This document shows positions 27,933-38,700 of a stretch of 64,000 nt of DNA, piece after piece. Position numbers and translations under genes: made by a program. Under the pieces are notes generated by a model that was not told the DNA's origin, ran no database searches, and was given only the letters and a program-made list of their open reading frames with translations. The DNA is from an uncultured Prevotellaceae bacterium (lineage in GTDB: Bacteria; Bacteroidota; Bacteroidia; Bacteroidales; Muribaculaceae), in assembly GCA_947302275.1 (NCBI GenBank), contig CAMYUW010000002.1, positions 40,876 to 104,875 of the forward strand, read 5' to 3'. How positions within the stretch are numbered: the stretch's first letter is position 1; each line of letters begins with the position of its first letter.

Positions 27933-29954
27933 ATGAGACGACTACTTTATGTTTTAGGTATTTGTGCGCTGCTTATGGGTTTTGCCTTAAGAGCCGAGGA
28001 GACATACAACGACTTCCGTGACGTTTTTATTAAGGTGAATGATAACCTTAATGAAAATGACCTCAAGGCGGTCGGTGTGGAGATAACAGCCCGTTATGAT
28101 GGTTTTGTTTCAGCCATTGTCAAGAAGGATGTCAATAATAATGTAATCAAGCGTGTTAACGGTGTGGAGCATGTTGCCAGTGCTATCACATTGATGACCT
28201 GTTCCGACAGTGCACGATTCTACTCACGTGTAGATGGCGTGCACCTTGGAAATAATCTTGGCAGGCCTTATACGGGCAAGGATGTTATTGTCGGAATAAT
28301 TGACTGCGGCTTTGATTTCAACCACATCAACCTGTGTGACCAGGATGGTGTCACACGCGTCAAGGCCGTTTACTTGCCTATGGACTCGACAGGTGTATCT
28401 CCAGTGTTTTCAGGAATTAAACTACCTGGCAGCATCTACGAAGACCCGAACCAGATCGCCGGTCTTACTACCGATGATCCGAATACTACCCACGGAACAC
28501 AGACAGCAGGAATTGCCGCTGGAGGCTATCGTCCCAATGGATGGTATGGCATAGCTCCTGATGCTGATATAGTTGTTTGCGGTATGCCTGAGAACGAACT
28601 TAACGATGTCCGTGTCGCCAACTGTATTTCCTATATCCATAACTATGCTATACGCCAGGGCAAACCCTGTGTAATTAATATCAGCTTAGGGTCAAACGTT
28701 GGCGCTCACGATGGCTCTTCCTATCTGAACCGCGTGTGCAAACAGTTGTCTGGTCCGGGTTGTGTGATAGTCGTTTCGGCTGGTAATGACGGTGTTACCC
28801 CAGTTTGCATTCACCGCAATACAACTAGTGCCCAGGACACAATTACTGCGCTGGTTAACGGTTTCCGCAGTAATCTGAGCAAGACTGGCTATGTCAACGC
28901 ATGGAGCAAAAACGGAAAGGCATTCAATACCCGCCTCGTAGTTGTCGATACCCGTGATGGCAGCATCCTCTACCGCTCCCGAGCATTGGGCGCCACTATC
29001 CAGGGTGTTTCGGCAACAATCTCTACTGAGACCGACACCTTGCTGGCCCGTTATTATACTGGAACTGTTCAGATGAACGGCACCATCGAGGAGAATGGCA
29101 ATCCCAGTTCCTTGTGTGAGTTGGATATGACTGCGGCTTCCAGATACTATGCTCTCGGTTTCCAGTATTATAGCCCGTCAACCATCGAATTGTCTGTATG
29201 GTCATCGATGTATGCCTATTTCAGGAATTATGACCTGCCATGGGTAGAAACAGGATCCTCGATGGGTTCCATTAGTGACTTGGCCACGACCGACAGTGTG
29301 ATTTCTGTAGGAGCTTACAATACCCGTCAGTACCTGCCATTGAGAGATGGTTCAACTTATCACCGCTCTGGAATCCCTCCGATGGAATTATCTGATTTTA
29401 CTTCCTATGGCCCAGACGAGAACGGAATACCTCGCCCAGACGTGTGCGCTCCGGGCTCGATGGTGATTGCTTCGGCGAACCGTTATGACGTGGAGGCTCC
29501 TAATCTTTATTATTGGCAACCTTCGGCATGGGTTGATGGCGTTGAGTATCCTTATTGTCCTGACTTGGGTACCTCGATGTCGGCTCCTGTCGTGACTGGA
29601 GCAATTGCCCTGTGGATGGAGGCAAATCCTAATTTGAGCGCAGCCGATGTTCGTGATGTGTTGAAACACAGCTGCTATAAAGATGAGTATGTGTTGACCG
29701 ATGACCCGATAAGATGGGGCTATGGCAAGCTCGATATCGATGCTGGCATGCGTTATGTCCTTCACATTGAGCCCAAAAACGGCGATGTGAATAATGACGG
29801 CGAGGTGACCATAAGCGACGTTAATGTGCTCATTGATATCATCTTGGGAGGTCTTGTTGATAGTGAAACGAGAAGACGTGCCGATCTGAATTATGATGGC
29901 GAAGTTTCCATTAGCGATATCAATGCCTTGATTGATATTTTATTGAGCATATAA
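27933..29954 (+). CDS. Secreted S8 subtilisin-family protease with C-terminal dockerin (1)
   Basis: A 673-residue exported serine protease. After a signal peptide (about 1-20, ends LRAEE) and a propeptide of about 90 residues, the catalytic triad is Asp124 (GIIDCGFDFNH), His187 (THGTQTAGIAAG) and Ser548 (GTSMSAPVVTG). A long insert of about 300 residues separates His and Ser. Residues 617-673 are a dockerin pair (DVNNDGEVTISDV, DLNYDGEVSISDI). It is a tandem paralog of the next gene, which starts only 10 bp later. Extracellular or surface proteolysis is predicted; the binding partner of the dockerin is unknown. Confidence 0.88.
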   Translation: MRRLLYVLGICALLMGFALRAEETYNDFRDVFIKVNDNLNENDLKAVGVEITARYDGFVSAIVKKDVNNNVIKRVNGVEHVASAITLMTCSDSARFYSRVDGVHLGNNLGRPYTGKDVIVGIIDCGFDFNHINLCDQDGVTRVKAVYLPMDSTGVSPVFSGIKLPGSIYEDPNQIAGLTTDDPNTTHGTQTAGIAAGGYRPNGWYGIAPDADIVVCGMPENELNDVRVANCISYIHNYAIRQGKPCVINISLGSNVGAHDGSSYLNRVCKQLSGPGCVIVVSAGNDGVTPVCIHRNTTSAQDTITALVNGFRSNLSKTGYVNAWSKNGKAFNTRLVVVDTRDGSILYRSRALGATIQGVSATISTETDTLLARYYTGTVQMNGTIEENGNPSSLCELDMTAASRYYALGFQYYSPSTIELSVWSSMYAYFRNYDLPWVETGSSMGSISDLATTDSVISVGAYNTRQYLPLRDGSTYHRSGIPPMELSDFTSYGPDENGIPRPDVCAPGSMVIASANRYDVEAPNLYYWQPSAWVDGVEYPYCPDLGTSMSAPVVTGAIALWMEANPNLSAADVRDVLKHSCYKDEYVLTDDPIRWGYGKLDIDAGMRYVLHIEPKNGDVNNDGEVTISDVNVLIDIILGGLVDSETRRRADLNYDGEVSISDINALIDILLSI

Positions 29955-29964
29955 TACCATTGGG

Positions 29965-32085
29965 GTGTATAGGCAAATTCTGATATACACCATGATGCTT
30001 GTGCTCATGCCCGCCGCATGGGCCAATAACCCGTTGAGTGCAGCATCAAAGTTGGCGATTGCTCAACGTCAGTTTGCCGGTAGCATTCGCACTCCATCAC
30101 GGGATAGCAATTGCTATCTGGCTTTTATCAGAATTCAGGATGACACTGTTCTGGAGCGATTACGGCAATCTGAAATTGTCGTTAATGGCCAGTTTGAAGG
30201 TTTTATTACCGCTCAAGTGCCTATTCATGCTATGAATGAATTGGTAGAGATGGATGGGGTGAGTCACATTTCGTTGGCACGTCATTTGAGTTTGTGCAAC
30301 GATAGCGCTCGTTATTTTTCACGGGTTAACAGCTTGCATTCAGGTGAAAATCAGGTGACTGCATTCAAGGGGCGTGGTGTCATTGTCGGAGTGATTGATA
30401 CAGGCATAGATTTCAATCACATCAATCTTTGTGACGAGAATGGCGGCTCCAGGGTGCGTGCCGTGTATTTGCCATGCGATAGTACTGGCAATGCTCCTAT
30501 AGTAGAAGGGCTCACCTTGCCAGGAAGTTGCTATGAAACCCCAGTCGAGATCGCTTCATTAACGACTGATTGCACAACCGCTTCCCATGGATCCCACACG
30601 ACGGGTACTGCCGCAGGCAGTTATTTGCCTAACGGACTGTATGGTGTTGCGCCAGAGGCGGATATAGTCGTGTGTGGTATGGCCGAAAGTGAATTGAATG
30701 ATGTCAATATTGCCAACGGAATCAAGTACATCTTTGATTATGCTGACCGTCATCATCAACCCTGTGTCATCAATATGAGTCTAGGAAGTAACGAGGGACC
30801 AAACAATGGCACTTCTCCGCTATGTAAGGCTTTTGATTCAATGAGTGGTCCTGGACGCATCTGCGTCTTGTCTGCCGGCAATGACGGCGATGCTCCCATC
30901 TGCTTCCGTAAGTCTCTGATGGGACGTGGTGATACAGTAACTACGTTCTTGAGAAACCAGTGGGGTGGGCTGCAACGTGAAGGATACGTGAGCATGTGGA
31001 GTGATGGCCGGCAGATTCACAAGTCACGAGTTGTCATCATTAACCGCAATAGCGGGATGCTGGAATATGCTTCACCCGTTATCGGCGTTTTGCCTGAGGA
31101 CAGTGTCTATCACTTGTCGAGTGAAACCGATACTGTCTTTGCTCAATACTATACTGGAGAAATGATTTTTGCGAACGCATACGAACCATCGTTTATTGAT
31201 GACAGTTCAAACACCGATGGCGATGCTTCACGCTATCATTCCTATTGGATGTTTGACGCCACTTCGAGGGTCTCAGGACATCTCTTGGGACTTCAGTATG
31301 TGGTTGAAGAACCGACCGAACTAGTAGGGTGGTGCACTAAGAATACATACTTCTACACTTTCGGATTTGAAAATGCGACAGGCGGGTCGCCAGTCGGCTC
31401 TATCAGTGACTTGGCAACGAGTGACAGTGTCGTCTCGGTCGGCGCCTACAGTTCGCGTTACAGTTATGTTGACAATAGAGGTGAGACACATGTGCTGTAT
31501 CATAGTGTCCCCGGAGATATCGCCTATTTTTCATCCTACGGTCCTGATGAGCGCGGCATCTCCAGGCCGGACTTATGTGCCCCTGGACAATCCTTGTTCT
31601 CGTCGGCTAATCGCTATGATGAGAAATCCAATCGGGATAATTGGCTGGTTGATGTAGTTGTGAATGAGAGTTCTTATCCTTACTACGTTAATCACGGTAC
31701 ATCCATGTCAGCACCTGTGGTAACAGGTACCGTGGCATTAATGCTTCAGATCAATCCATCACTTTCCCCATCGGCAGTGCGTGAAATTTTGAGGGAGACT
31801 TGCATAAAGGACGAACCAGTGATTAGTGGTGATGCCCAGCGATGGGGTGGTGGAAAACTGGATGCGACAGCAGCCATCAATCATGTCATTAGAAACACGT
31901 TGCTCCAGGGAGATGTCAATAATGATAATGAAGTGACAATAGCCGATGTGGGAGCACTGCTTGACATCATGCTGGGGAACTGGCCAAAAGATGATGCCGC
32001 TGCACTGGTGAGGGCCGACGTGAATTATGATAATGAGATTCAAATTGGAGACATCAATCAACTCCTTGGAATCATATTAAAATAG
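29965..32085 (+). CDS. Secreted S8 subtilisin-family protease with C-terminal dockerin (2)
   Basis: A 706-residue paralog of the preceding gene, with triad Asp145 (GVIDTGIDFNH), His208 (SHGSHTTGTAAG) and Ser580 (GTSMSAPVVTG), and a dockerin pair at 649-706 (DVNNDNEVTIADV, DVNYDNEIQIGDI). The second dockerin loop has Asn where the usual Gly occurs. The first possible start is a GTG at 29965; ATG codons at 29992 and 29995 lie inside the signal peptide and are possible alternatives. With 10 bp between the stop codon and this start, the two proteases must be co-transcribed. ruvA follows by only 7 bp. Confidence 0.86.
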   Translation: MYRQILIYTMMLVLMPAAWANNPLSAASKLAIAQRQFAGSIRTPSRDSNCYLAFIRIQDDTVLERLRQSEIVVNGQFEGFITAQVPIHAMNELVEMDGVSHISLARHLSLCNDSARYFSRVNSLHSGENQVTAFKGRGVIVGVIDTGIDFNHINLCDENGGSRVRAVYLPCDSTGNAPIVEGLTLPGSCYETPVEIASLTTDCTTASHGSHTTGTAAGSYLPNGLYGVAPEADIVVCGMAESELNDVNIANGIKYIFDYADRHHQPCVINMSLGSNEGPNNGTSPLCKAFDSMSGPGRICVLSAGNDGDAPICFRKSLMGRGDTVTTFLRNQWGGLQREGYVSMWSDGRQIHKSRVVIINRNSGMLEYASPVIGVLPEDSVYHLSSETDTVFAQYYTGEMIFANAYEPSFIDDSSNTDGDASRYHSYWMFDATSRVSGHLLGLQYVVEEPTELVGWCTKNTYFYTFGFENATGGSPVGSISDLATSDSVVSVGAYSSRYSYVDNRGETHVLYHSVPGDIAYFSSYGPDERGISRPDLCAPGQSLFSSANRYDEKSNRDNWLVDVVVNESSYPYYVNHGTSMSAPVVTGTVALMLQINPSLSPSAVREILRETCIKDEPVISGDAQRWGGGKLDATAAINHVIRNTLLQGDVNNDNEVTIADVGALLDIMLGNWPKDDAAALVRADVNYDNEIQIGDINQLLGIILK

Positions 32086-32092
32086 AGAGATT

Positions 32093-32686
32093 ATGATAGA
32101 TTATATCAGAGGAACAATCGCTGAACTGAATCCAGCATACGCTGTTCTGGACAATCATGGGATAGGATACATGCTCAACATCACTCTTTCGACCTACGAT
32201 GTATTGACAAGAGTGGAGCAGGGTGGTAGTGCTATGTTGTATACCTATGAAGTGATTCGTGAGGATGCCCACACATTGTTTGGATTTGCCAACAAGCGTG
32301 AGCGCGAAGCGTTCGTATCGTTGATTTCTGTTTCTGGCGTCGGACCGAATATCGCCCGCATGGTGCTCTCCTCGATGAGTGTCGATGAACTGTCCAGCGC
32401 CATTGCTGCGGGTAATGTGGCCATGTTTAAATCGGTCAAGGGTGTAGGAGCTAAAACGGCCCAACGAATAATAGTTGACCTCAAGGATAAAATAAAATCG
32501 ACTAGTGATACGTTATTACAACAGATAGGTCAAACTGCAGGCGAAGTCCATGACGAAGCGCTTGCCGCTCTTGTTATGTTGGGCTTCTCTCAGCAGGCAT
32601 CCCAGCGGGCTTTGAAGTCACTGTTTACCAGCAACCCGGCGCTCAGTGTTGAAGATGCCATCAAACAGGCCTTAAAGATGATGTAG
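32093..32686 (+). CDS. ruvA: Holliday junction branch migration protein RuvA
   Basis: A 197-residue DNA-binding protein that holds Holliday junctions for the RuvB motor. It has the N-terminal OB fold (MIDYIRGTIAELNPAYAVLD), two helix-hairpin-helix motifs (SVSGVGPNIARMVL and SVKGVGAKTAQRII) and the C-terminal RuvB-binding domain (EALAALVMLGFSQQASQRAL). The gene follows a secreted protease by 7 bp and precedes sprA by 63 bp; a ruvA-sprA neighbourhood is known from other Bacteroidota. Confidence 0.95.
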   Translation: MIDYIRGTIAELNPAYAVLDNHGIGYMLNITLSTYDVLTRVEQGGSAMLYTYEVIREDAHTLFGFANKREREAFVSLISVSGVGPNIARMVLSSMSVDELSSAIAAGNVAMFKSVKGVGAKTAQRIIVDLKDKIKSTSDTLLQQIGQTAGEVHDEALAALVMLGFSQQASQRALKSLFTSNPALSVEDAIKQALKMM

Positions 32687-32749
32687 AGATTTCAGTCGTC
32701 AGTAGAAAACGCCAATACTGCTGGCACCGAAAGCCGAAAACTGTAAAGA

Positions 32750-35700
32750 ATGCTGAATCGAAAAAAAATATTTATTGCGATACTCATTGGCACACTCATC
32801 GGTTGGTGGGCGGGTAATGACTCGTTGCTGGCTCAGTATGTCACCAGCACGTTGCCCCCACCTCCACCGCCTCCTGATACCCGTCCTTCGGCCCAACAGC
32901 AAAAGACTCCGTCGATAGACCTTCACTTCGACGTCAAGCCCACTATACCCCAGAATTATGGCGATGTGCAGGGCTTGGGAGAATATGCAGCAGACCTGAA
33001 AACACCTTCAAATATCACATCTGAGGTCGAATTTGATCCAGAGACTGGGTGTTACGTTGTGCATACAAAACTTGGTGATAATGACATTGTCACCCCCTTC
33101 ATTATGTCGCCCGATGAGTACAGCAATGCGGACTTCAGACGGTCGATGATGGAGTATTACCGTCAGAAGAATGCTGAGAGCGCCCAAGAGGAGGAAAAGG
33201 ATCCCTTTAACTTCCTGGATATGCAGTTTGGTATGGGACCACTGGAAAAAGTGTTCGGCCCTGGTGGAGTACAGCTCAAGACAACTGGTTCGGTTGTCAT
33301 CAACATGGGTGTTAAGAGCAACTCGACAGATAACCCTGCCTTGTCCGTCTCGCAGCGCCGTAAGACCTACTTTGACTTCGACCAGAAGATCCAGGCTAAC
33401 ATTGCAGCTACTGTGGGTGACAAGATGCGCTTCAACATGTCCTATAATACGGGAGCAACATTTGATTTCGACAGCAAGAACCTGAAACTGGCTTACGAAG
33501 GTAAAGAGGATGAAATTATCAAGAACATCGAGGCTGGTAATGTGAGCATGACGACTGGATCGTCATTGATTAGGGGTAGTGCCGCACTGTTTGGTGTCAA
33601 GACCAAGTTACAGTTCGGCAAGTTGACCGCTACAGCCCTGGTCTCTCAGCAGAATAGTGAATCACAGACGGTTAGCAGTAAGGGCGGTTCCCAGACGACC
33701 GAGTATTATATCTCGGCAGACAAGTATGACCAGAACCGCAACTTCTTCCTGTCCCATTTCTTCCGTGACAACTATGATACTTGGTGCTCGCGCCTGCCTC
33801 TGGTTTCCTCAGGTATTCAGATTAACCGCATTGAGGTGTGGATCACCAACAAGCGCAACAATTATAACGAGGCGAGGAACATCATGGCCTTTATGGATGT
33901 GGGTGAGAGCGATCCGTCTATCATCAGTAACCGCCACTGGAACGGATCAACAGATCCTCTGCCCAGTAACAACTCAAACGATATGTTGTCCACCATCAAG
34001 GAACAGTATCCTGATGCCCGTTATATGAGTAAGGCTTCGACCGCTCTGCTGCCATTAAAGGATTTTGATTTTGAGGGTGGTAAGGACTATGAGAAAATTG
34101 AGAGCGCTAGGTTGCTGACTTCATCCGAGTACACGTTGAACGCAAGCTTGGGTTACATCATGCTCAAGACCGCACTGGCGAGTGATGAGATCCTTGCTGT
34201 TGCCTATTCTTATACTTACGGAGGACGTACCTATCAGGTGGGTGAATTCTCGAGCGACATTACTTCAACCGAACAATCGCTCTACGTCAAGATGTTGAAG
34301 GGAACCACGGCATCCCCTTACCTGCCCATGTGGGATTTGGCAATGAAGAATGTATATGCCGTAGGCGCCTACCAGATTCAGAAGAACAATTTTAAGCTCA
34401 ATATTAAGTACTTGAGTGACACCACGGGCAATGAGTTGACCTATATCCCAGCTGGAGTAATTAATGGTGTACCTCTGCTTCAGGTGATGAACCTGGACCG
34501 TCTTGATGCCAATCAGGAAACGAACATTGATGGTAAGTTCGACTATATAGAGGGTTATACGGTCCAGTCCTCGACTGGTAAGATCATTTTCCCGGTTGTG
34601 GAACCTTTTGGTGAACATCTGCGAAAGAAATTCGGTGATGATGAGACCGCCAAACAGTACATATACACGGAGTTGTATGACTCAACGCTGACTGTTGCGC
34701 AACAGTTCAGTGACAAGAACAAGTTTGTTCTTGCTGGTGAGTACCAGTCGAGTTCCGGTAGCGTCATCAGGCTGAATGCGACCAACGTTGCCCGAGGATC
34801 GGTAGTCGTAACTGCTGGTGGTGTAACCTTGACTGAGAACAGCGATTATACCGTCGATTACACGATGGGTACTGTCACCATCACCAACCAGAGCATTATT
34901 GATGCGGGAACCAACATCAACGTATCGCTAGAGAATCAATCCACATTCAGCATGCAGCGCAAGACACTGCTCGGCTTGGATTTGGACTATGCCTTTAATA
35001 AGAACTTCCACATCGGTGGAACAGTTATGCACTATGGTGAAAAAGCCATCGGTGACAAGGTGGCTATTGGTAGTGAATTGGTCAACAACACCATCTGGGG
35101 TTTGAACATGTCCTACAATACCCAGTTCATGTGGCTTACCAACCTGCTTAACAAGATTCCTACCGTTAACGCTACTGCCCCCTCCAGCCTGAGTTTCCAA
35201 GGTGAATTTGCCCAATTATTGCCTCATCAGGCCAAGACGGGTTCAAACTCGGGTAGTTCTTATATCGATGATTTCGAATCTACCCAGTCGGGTATTGATA
35301 TGCGTACGCCGTACTCCTGGTTCTTGGCTTCGACTCCTCAGGGTCCGGCATCATCACCATTATTCCCCGAGGCATCATTAAATAATGATGTGAATTATGG
35401 CAAGAACCGCGCGTTATTGTCGTGGTACACTGTCGATCGCCTGTTCACTCAGCGTAATTCATCTTATGCCCCGGGATACATCAAGAATGACCTTGATGCC
35501 TTGTCCTATCCCTATGCTCGCGAGGTGGCATTTAGTGAGGTGTTCCCCGGTCGTGAACTCAACTATGGTGAGTCTTCGGTCATCCAGACATTGAACCTTT
35601 CATTCTACCCGCGTGAACGTGGCCCGTACAATCTGGACGGAACAAATGTCGATCCTGATGGCTACCTCTTGAATCCTGAAAAGAGATGGGGTGGTATTAT

Positions 35701-38700
35701 GCGCAAGATTGACAATACCAACTTTGAGCAATCCAATATTGAATACATCCAGTTCTGGATGCTCGACCCGTTTATGGATCCTGAATTGGGCAACCAGGAT
35801 GGCGGCTACCTGTACTTCAACTTGGGTGAGGTGAGTGAGGATATCCTTAAGGATGGTCTCAAGAGCTATGAGAACGGTCTTCCCATTAATGGCGATACGA
35901 CCTATGTGACCAATACCATTTGGGGTAAGGTATCATCTCAGTCCTCATTGACATACGCCTTTGATAACACCAATGGTGCCCGTATCCTGCAAGACGTTGG
36001 TCTTAACGGATTATCGACGACCGAGGAGTTGGCTCATTCCACCTACACCAATTTCCTTAGCGAACTGCGCGCTGTTCTGCCTGAATCCACTGTGGCTTCG
36101 ATGCAGAATGACCCGTTCTCACCGTTCAATGATCCCGGTTCTGACAACTATGCATTCTACCGTCATTCCTACTATGACGAGAATCATTACTCGATCAACG
36201 ACCGATATAAGCATTATAACGGAACCGAGGGGAACTCGTTATCGCAGACCGACGCCTCAGACGGTCAGTACCAGACCTCCCGTTCTACGCCTGATGTTGA
36301 AGATATCAACCAGGATAACACATTGAACGAGTATGAGCGCTACTTCCAGTACAGGGTTGCTATCCATCCCGACTCGATGCAAGTGGGCATGAACTTTATC
36401 ACCGATAAACAGGTGGCCAATGTCCACACACGAAATGGTGAGACGCAACGCGCTACCTGGTACCAGTTCACGATTCCCCTGGCATTGTATCAGGCCAAGG
36501 TGGGCTCGATCCAGGACTTCTCCACTATCCGTTTCATGCGTATGTTCCTGACAGGATTCCATGCTACAACCCACCTTCGTTTCGCTTCACTGGAGCTGGT
36601 GCGTGGTGAGTGGCGTAACTACAAGTATAACCTCAATATGCGTGGTGAACATCCCGCCAACGGTACTATCAGTATCAATACCGTTAATATTGAGGAAAAC
36701 GCTTCGCGTGAGCCTGTCAACTATGTGTTGCCTCCTGGCGTATCTCGTATCATTGATAGCGGTCAGTCCCAGATTACTCAGCTCAATGAGCAGTCCATGC
36801 AGCTTGCAGTTGCTGACCTTGACGCTGGTGATGCCCGAGGAGTGTACCGCAACACGGATCTTGACCTGCGCACTTACAAGCGCCTCCAGATGTTTGTCCA
36901 CAACGAGGCCTTGATTGATAACCCAACTAATCTGCGCAATGGTGATATCTCACTGTTTGTCCGTCTGGGCTCGGATGTGAAAAACAACTACTATGAGTAT
37001 GAAATACCCCTCACACTGACACCTCCTGGCCGTTACAGCACCAATAGCAGTAGCGACCGACTCAAGGTATGGCCTGAGGAGAACATGCTTGACATCAATC
37101 TTGATGTCCTTGTCAACGCCAAGAAACACCGCAATGCCGACAAAATGGCAGGTGTAGCTGATGTGGGCTATGCTGTCCGTTATCAAGATGTTGACGAAGA
37201 TCACCCCAACAATAAAGTCTATGTGATGGGTAATCCGTCGTTGAGTAAGGTTCGTGTGATGCTTATTGGTGTGCGTAACAATTCACCGTCGACCAAGAGC
37301 TGCGTCGTTTGGGTCGATGAATTGCGCGTTACCGATTTTGATAGCGAGGGCGGTTGGGCTGCAAAGGCCTCGATGACGCTCAATATGAGTGACATCGCTA
37401 CCCTCAACATGGGCTTTCACAAGGAAACCGAGGGCTTTGGCTCTGTTGACCAGAGTCTGTCCATGAGGCGCCTTGACAATTATGACCAGTATAACTTTGC
37501 TGTGCAAGGCGACTTGGGTCGTTTCATTCCGGAGAAGGCCAAACTGCATGCGCCTATTTACTATTCCTATAGTAATGAAAAGACAAAGCCCAAGTATAAC
37601 CCGCTTGACCAGGACGTTGAGTTGAAGGAGGCTGTCGAGATCTGTGAAACCAAGCAACAGAAGGATAGCATCATGAATTATGCTGTGACTCAGCGTACGG
37701 CCAAGAGTTTCTCGATTTCGGGCCTGAAGTTTGATGTGAAGACCATGAAGAATCCCATGCCATGGGATCCCACTAACTTCACCTTCAGTTACTCCTTCAC
37801 CAAGCAACACCTGAACGACCCCGAGAATGAATATGAGAACACCAATGATTACCGAGGCAGTATGCAATACAGCTGGACGCCTTACGCTAAGCCATTCAAG
37901 CCATTCTCATACTTCATTGACGAGAAAAACAAGGATATGAAGTTCTTCCGTGATTGGGAGATTCGCTGGTTGCCGACTAATATTGCATTCAGCACCAATA
38001 TTTCCCGTTACTACTATGAGCAACAGACTCGCAACGAGACGGGTATTGATGTGGAACTGCCTGTGTCAGTAAGTAAAAACTTCCTGTGGGACCGTCAGTT
38101 CGCCTTGTCTTGGAATTTCACCAAGTCTCTGTCGATGACATTCAACAGCAATACTACTGCCCATATCCTAGAGCCTGTAGGTCAGGTTAACCGCAAGCTT
38201 TTCCCCGATGAATACCGTGACTGGCGTGATTCGGTGATGTCGTCTATCAAGGGTTTGGGTACTCCATGGGCCTATAATCAGACCTTCACCGTCTCCTATA
38301 AGGCTCCATTCTCCCAAATACCCATTTTGAGTTGGATTACAGCTAATGCTTCTTATAATTCGACTTATCGATGGGATCGCGGAGCTGTTGTCGATGAAGT
38401 TTCTTCGGGTAACACGATCGCTAACCAGACGACACGTTCGCTGGACGGTCGATTCAGTTTGGAACAGTTCTATGGTAAGATTCCTTACCTCAAGAAAGTG
38501 GACGAACGTTTCTCAAGCAAGTCCACGAAGCGTTCCAAATCCACAAAGAAGGAGAAAGCCAAAAAGTTCACCCGCACCATCAAATTGAGTCCCGACTCGG
38601 CAGTGGTCATCAACCATAAGCTGGGTGTTAAGAAAGTGAAGGTGCAGGCGACGACTAGCGAAGGTGAGCCGTTCAAGGTGGAGTTTAAAGTCAAGGATAA

